A stretch of 64,000 nucleotides of DNA. Origin: Asticcacaulis sp. EMRT-3. GTDB taxonomy: Bacteria > Pseudomonadota > Alphaproteobacteria > Caulobacterales > Caulobacteraceae. The stretch covers positions 1,075,001 through 1,139,000 of the forward strand of contig NZ_JASERT010000001.1 in NCBI RefSeq assembly GCF_030027245.1. Direction: 5' to 3'. A program made the translations under genes and the position numbers. A model generated the notes under the pieces. It made no database searches, had not been told where the DNA came from, and saw only the letters and a list, made by a program, of their open reading frames with translations. Below are positions 61,239 to 64,000 of the stretch, piece after piece (position 1 is the first letter of the stretch; every line of letters starts with the position of its first letter).

Positions 61239-61339
61239 AGCGTTTCCCCAAAATGGGGATCCACTTTTTTGATAAGAAATAGCTATAAAACAAAGATTTA
61301 TAGCAACAATCCGATCCCACCAGATCGAAAAGCGCTCTA
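61236..61339. repeat. 104-bp palindromic repeat bridging two gene ends
   Basis: A segment with mirrored ends TAGAGCG...CGCTCTA fills the gap between two convergent genes. TAG at 61236-61238 is the stop of the VIT gene and the complement of CTA at 61337-61339 is the stop of gltX. Inside are GGGGA/TCCCC-type and AT-rich paired segments (e.g. TTTATAGC around 61285-61305). The TAGAG/CTCTA ends resemble the repeat inserted in the CDF gene at 4811-4912. Confidence 0.75.
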
Positions 61340-62674
61340 AGCTTTCAAGCGCCGTGCGATCTCAGCGCGCCCGATCAGGAAGCTCAAAGCCCCCATGTCG
61401 GGGCCGTGATCCATGCCGGTCAGGGCCTGACGCAGCGGCATGAACAGGGCCTTGCCCTTGGCACCGGTCGCTTCCTTGATGGCGGCCGTCCAGGCCTGCC
61501 AAGACTCACGGCCATAATCGGCGGGCAAAAGTTCCAGCGCCCTGGCGGCAAAGGCTGGGTCTTCGATACGCGGCGCAATGTCGCCCTTCACCACCGCCAC
61601 CCATTCGGTGATGTCGGCGAATTTATGCAGGTTCGGCCTGACCGTCTCCCAAAATAACTCACCCAGATCGGCATCGAGCGCCGCCAGACGCGGCTTCGCT
61701 TCGGCATAGCTCATGGCTTGCAAAACGCCAGCATTCAGCCGCATCAGATCGTCGAAATCATAGCGCGCCGGGGCACGGCCCATCTTGGCGAAGTCCTGAA
61801 GCTCGACCAGCGCCTCCAGCGACGGCGCGGCTTCCAGCGCATCGGAGGTGCCGATTTTGGCCAGATGCGAGGTGATGGCCAGCGGCTCCAGTCCGTCCTC
61901 GCGCATCTGCGAGATCGACATCGAACCGAGGCGCTTCGACAGCCCCTCGCCATCGGCCCCGACCAGCAGCGACATATGGGCGAAAACCGGCACGGGCGCA
62001 GCGAACAGGCCTTGCAGGGCCTCGAAAATCTCAAGCTGGGTGCCGGTATTGGCGACATGATCCTCGCCACGGATCACATGCGTGATCTGCATATCCATAT
62101 CGTCCACCACCGAAGGCAGGGTGTAGAGATAGGCACCGTCTTCGCGGATCAGCACCGGATCGGACATGGAGGTGGTATCGACCTCACAGTGGCCGCGCAC
62201 CATATCTTCCCAGGCCACGCGCTTGCCTTCGAGCTTGAAGCGCCAGTGCGGTTTGCGGCCCTCGGCTTCCAGCGTGGCTTTTTCCGCATCAGACAAATTG
62301 AGCGCGGCGCGGTCATAAACCGGCGGCAGACCACGCGACAACTGCACCTTGCGACGGCGGTCAAGCTCGTCGGCGGTTTCATAGGCGGGATACAGGCGTC
62401 CGGCAGCCTTCAGATAGTCGGCGGCGCGGTCATAAATATCGAAACGTTTCGACTGGTTGTAGCGCTCATCCCAGACCAGACCCAGCCATTGCAGATCGGT
62501 TTCGATCAGGTCTTCGTTGTCTTTGGTTGAGCGCTCCAGATCGGTATCGTCGATGCGCAGCACGAAAAGGCCCTGCTTCTGACGGGCAAACAGCCAGTTT
62601 TGCAGAGCGGCGCGCACATTACCGGCATGGATACGGCCGGTGGGCGAAGGGGCGAAGCGAACCTTGACGGTCAT
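61337..62674 (-). CDS. gltX: Glutamyl-tRNA synthetase
   Basis: A 445-residue class I synthetase: VRFAPSPTGRIHAGNVRAALQNWLFARQ, LRIDDTDLERSTKDNEDLIETDLQWLGLVWDE, LPSVVDDMDMQITHVIRGEDHVANTGTQLEIFEAL and the KMSKS-equivalent GEGLSKRLGS. The HIGH-type motif reads HAGN, where most GluRS have HIG or HVG. Alphaproteobacteria often carry two GluRS genes, and this form looks like the divergent second type. It charges tRNA-Glu and/or tRNA-Gln for transamidation. Its stop is supplied by the repeat at 61236-61339. Confidence 0.93.
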   Translation of the reverse strand: MTVKVRFAPSPTGRIHAGNVRAALQNWLFARQKQGLFVLRIDDTDLERSTKDNEDLIETDLQWLGLVWDERYNQSKRFDIYDRAADYLKAAGRLYPAYETADELDRRRKVQLSRGLPPVYDRAALNLSDAEKATLEAEGRKPHWRFKLEGKRVAWEDMVRGHCEVDTTSMSDPVLIREDGAYLYTLPSVVDDMDMQITHVIRGEDHVANTGTQLEIFEALQGLFAAPVPVFAHMSLLVGADGEGLSKRLGSMSISQMREDGLEPLAITSHLAKIGTSDALEAAPSLEALVELQDFAKMGRAPARYDFDDLMRLNAGVLQAMSYAEAKPRLAALDADLGELFWETVRPNLHKFADITEWVAVVKGDIAPRIEDPAFAARALELLPADYGRESWQAWTAAIKEATGAKGKALFMPLRQALTGMDHGPDMGALSFLIGRAEIARRLKA

Positions 62675-62874
62675 GGGCAGAGTCTCACAGGCAACAGGGA
62701 GGCCCTCCCATACGCGCCTGAGGCTGGTTTGAAAAGGCTTCTGTCGATTTTCACGTCCGTCATAAATGACAGTTCAGACAAGTTTTTATGACATTAAAAG
62801 CCGCTTAGCGATTGCCCGCTACACGCTTCTCAGGCGCAAAAGCGCTGTTGCGTAAACCGAAGGTGAGTACCTCC

Positions 62875-64000
62875 ATGCAAGTCAGCTTGCGCATTGCAGA
62901 TATAACCGACGCCATCGAGCCTTTTCTGGCCGATTGCAGCAATTCCACCCTTTATGAAGCCTTCCGCGACGATGCCGATCTGATGGTTGTGGCGATTACA
63001 GATGTTGCGGGCCACGTGCTCGGCCTGATCGAACGCCACGCCTTCAGCCTGACGATGGCGGCTGAATATGGCCGCGCCCTCTATAGCAGCAAACCCGTCA
63101 CCGCACTGATGGACGCCAATCCTCTGCTCGTCGATGTGGAGACGCCCTTGCGCGATTTCACCCGCTCCACCCTGAGCGAGCGGCCCTCCGAACTGATGCG
63201 CGGCTTTATCGCCACCCGCAACGGCCGTTATGCTGGCGTCGGCACCTCCTTGTCGGTGCTTAAGGCCACCAGCGCCGATCTGCAAGCCGCGCACAATCAG
63301 CAGCGCCACCTGACCGACGACCTGATAAGGGTCAGCAGCAATGCGCAGCGCCAGCAGGCCTTCCTCGATCTGGTCATTCAGAATATTCCGGCTATGGTCA
63401 TGGTCAAACAGGCCTCCGACCAGCGTATTCTGCTCGTCAATCAGGTGGGCGAAAACTGGCTGGGCACGAAGGGACGCGACATTACCGGTCTGACCAGTGC
63501 CGAGTTCATGAGCAGCGAGCGCGCCGCTCTCTTTCATGCCGCCGATCAAAAGGCGCTGGAAAGCGATACAGCCGTCCTGCTCAATGAGGTCGATCTTGTC
63601 GATGGCGAGGGACAGGTGCGCACCTTGCAATTCAAAAAAACCGTCCTGCGCGACGCCAGCGGCGAAGCCGACTGCATCCTGACCCTCGGCATCGACCTGA
63701 CCGAACAGAAACAGGCGGAAAACCGCATTCAGCACCTGGCCCATTATGACGCCCTGACAGGCCTCGCCAACCGCACCCTGTTCACGCACGAAATCGAAAA
63801 CGCCCTGGGCCGCGTGCAGCGTCACCACCATCGCCTGGCCCTGCTCTATCTCGATCTCGACCGCTTCAAGATCGTCAATGATTCCTGCGGCCATCTGATC
63901 GGCGATCAGGTCTTGAATGAGGTGGCGGCCCGTCTGCGCCTGTGCGTGCGCAAGGGCGATGTGATCGCGCGCATGGGCGGCGACGAATTCACGGTGCTTC
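62875..64000 (+). CDS. Diguanylate cyclase with CBS-like and PAS domains (partial)
   Basis: The first 375 residues are visible. An N-terminal region with CBS-like pattern (VSLRIADITDAIEPFLADCSNSTLYEAFRDDADLMVVAITDVAGHVLGLIERHAFSLTMAAEYGRALYSSKPVTALMD; about residues 1-130) is followed by PAS (about 160-285; IQNIPAMVMVKQASDQRILLVNQVGENWLG). GGDEF begins IQHLAHYDALTGLANRTLF, with LLYLDLDRFKIVNDSCGHLIGDQ and active site RMGGDEFTVL at the window edge. The GGDEF motif is intact, so it should make c-di-GMP. An EAL domain may follow outside the window. Confidence 0.88.
   Translation, partial: MQVSLRIADITDAIEPFLADCSNSTLYEAFRDDADLMVVAITDVAGHVLGLIERHAFSLTMAAEYGRALYSSKPVTALMDANPLLVDVETPLRDFTRSTLSERPSELMRGFIATRNGRYAGVGTSLSVLKATSADLQAAHNQQRHLTDDLIRVSSNAQRQQAFLDLVIQNIPAMVMVKQASDQRILLVNQVGENWLGTKGRDITGLTSAEFMSSERAALFHAADQKALESDTAVLLNEVDLVDGEGQVRTLQFKKTVLRDASGEADCILTLGIDLTEQKQAENRIQHLAHYDALTGLANRTLFTHEIENALGRVQRHHHRLALLYLDLDRFKIVNDSCGHLIGDQVLNEVAARLRLCVRKGDVIARMGGDEFTVL

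Noticed and set aside
62830..63894. A 354-codon minus-strand frame
   Set aside because: It is antisense to the CBS-PAS-GGDEF protein on the plus strand, which has clear domain motifs; high GC makes long shadow frames common.

Overview
The window reads as a GC-rich alphaproteobacterial chromosome, most likely Caulobacterales (Caulobacter or Asticcacaulis-like). The main evidence is a popZ gene (54412-54972) next to valS, a TolC-family gene and a pcm-type methyltransferase, plus an aminoacyl-tRNA synthetase, two tRNAs and many c-di-GMP proteins. The genus is inference; no rRNA is present.

Left part (1-14 kb). A nitric-oxide module comes first: a partial quinol-dependent NO reductase, an alternative oxidase and a Crp/Fnr-type regulator. 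A broken Tn3 transposase and a nickel/cobalt efflux cluster follow (RcnR-like repressor, RcnA, and a CDF transporter interrupted by a 102-bp repeat). Next are a cytochrome b561 and a probable organophosphate-scavenging cluster (TonB-dependent receptor, beta-propeller protein, AppA-type histidine acid phosphatase/phytase).

Middle part (14-51 kb) is an accessory island. Its left edge is a stack of nested insertions: an NmrA-like gene remnant, an IS3 remnant, a truncated group II intron, a complete IS3-family element, and a second IS3-type transposase. The cargo is metal resistance. It includes an RND efflux operon with its own two-component system; an HMA protein; a Bax-inhibitor-like membrane protein; a Met-rich periplasmic protein; CsoR and a CopA ATPase; and a pco/cop operon (CopL-like, PcoA, PcoB, PcoC, PcoD and an acyltransferase). 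A hybrid kinase with a REC-PAS-GGDEF-EAL protein, a glycine-zipper protein, a DUF6065-like protein and a poly-histidine protein follow. The island is cut up by a second, near-identical copy of the IS3 element (opposite orientation), a broken IS1182, and two near-identical IS256 elements. A virB1-virB2-virB3-virB4' fragment suggests a decayed conjugative element.

Copper regulation can be read from the DNA. Two overlapping TACCC/GGGTA palindromes lie in front of csoR-copA, and a third, of the classic CsoR form, sits between the -35 and -10 of the pco operon. A TATA-C6-TATA site precedes the RcnR-like gene.

Right part (51.3-64 kb) looks like core chromosome: valS, popZ, tolC-like, pcm-like, tRNA-Cys, tRNA-Asn, a 2OG-Fe(II) oxygenase, a lipoprotein, a LOG-family enzyme, a VIT-family transporter, gltX and a partial diguanylate cyclase. 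A 104-bp repeat between the VIT gene and gltX supplies the stop codons of both genes. I saw no CRISPR array and no clearly novel defence system. The most interesting items are the NO module with its terminator-like leader, the mobile palindromic repeats, the CsoR circuit, the phytase cluster and the nested-insertion island edge.
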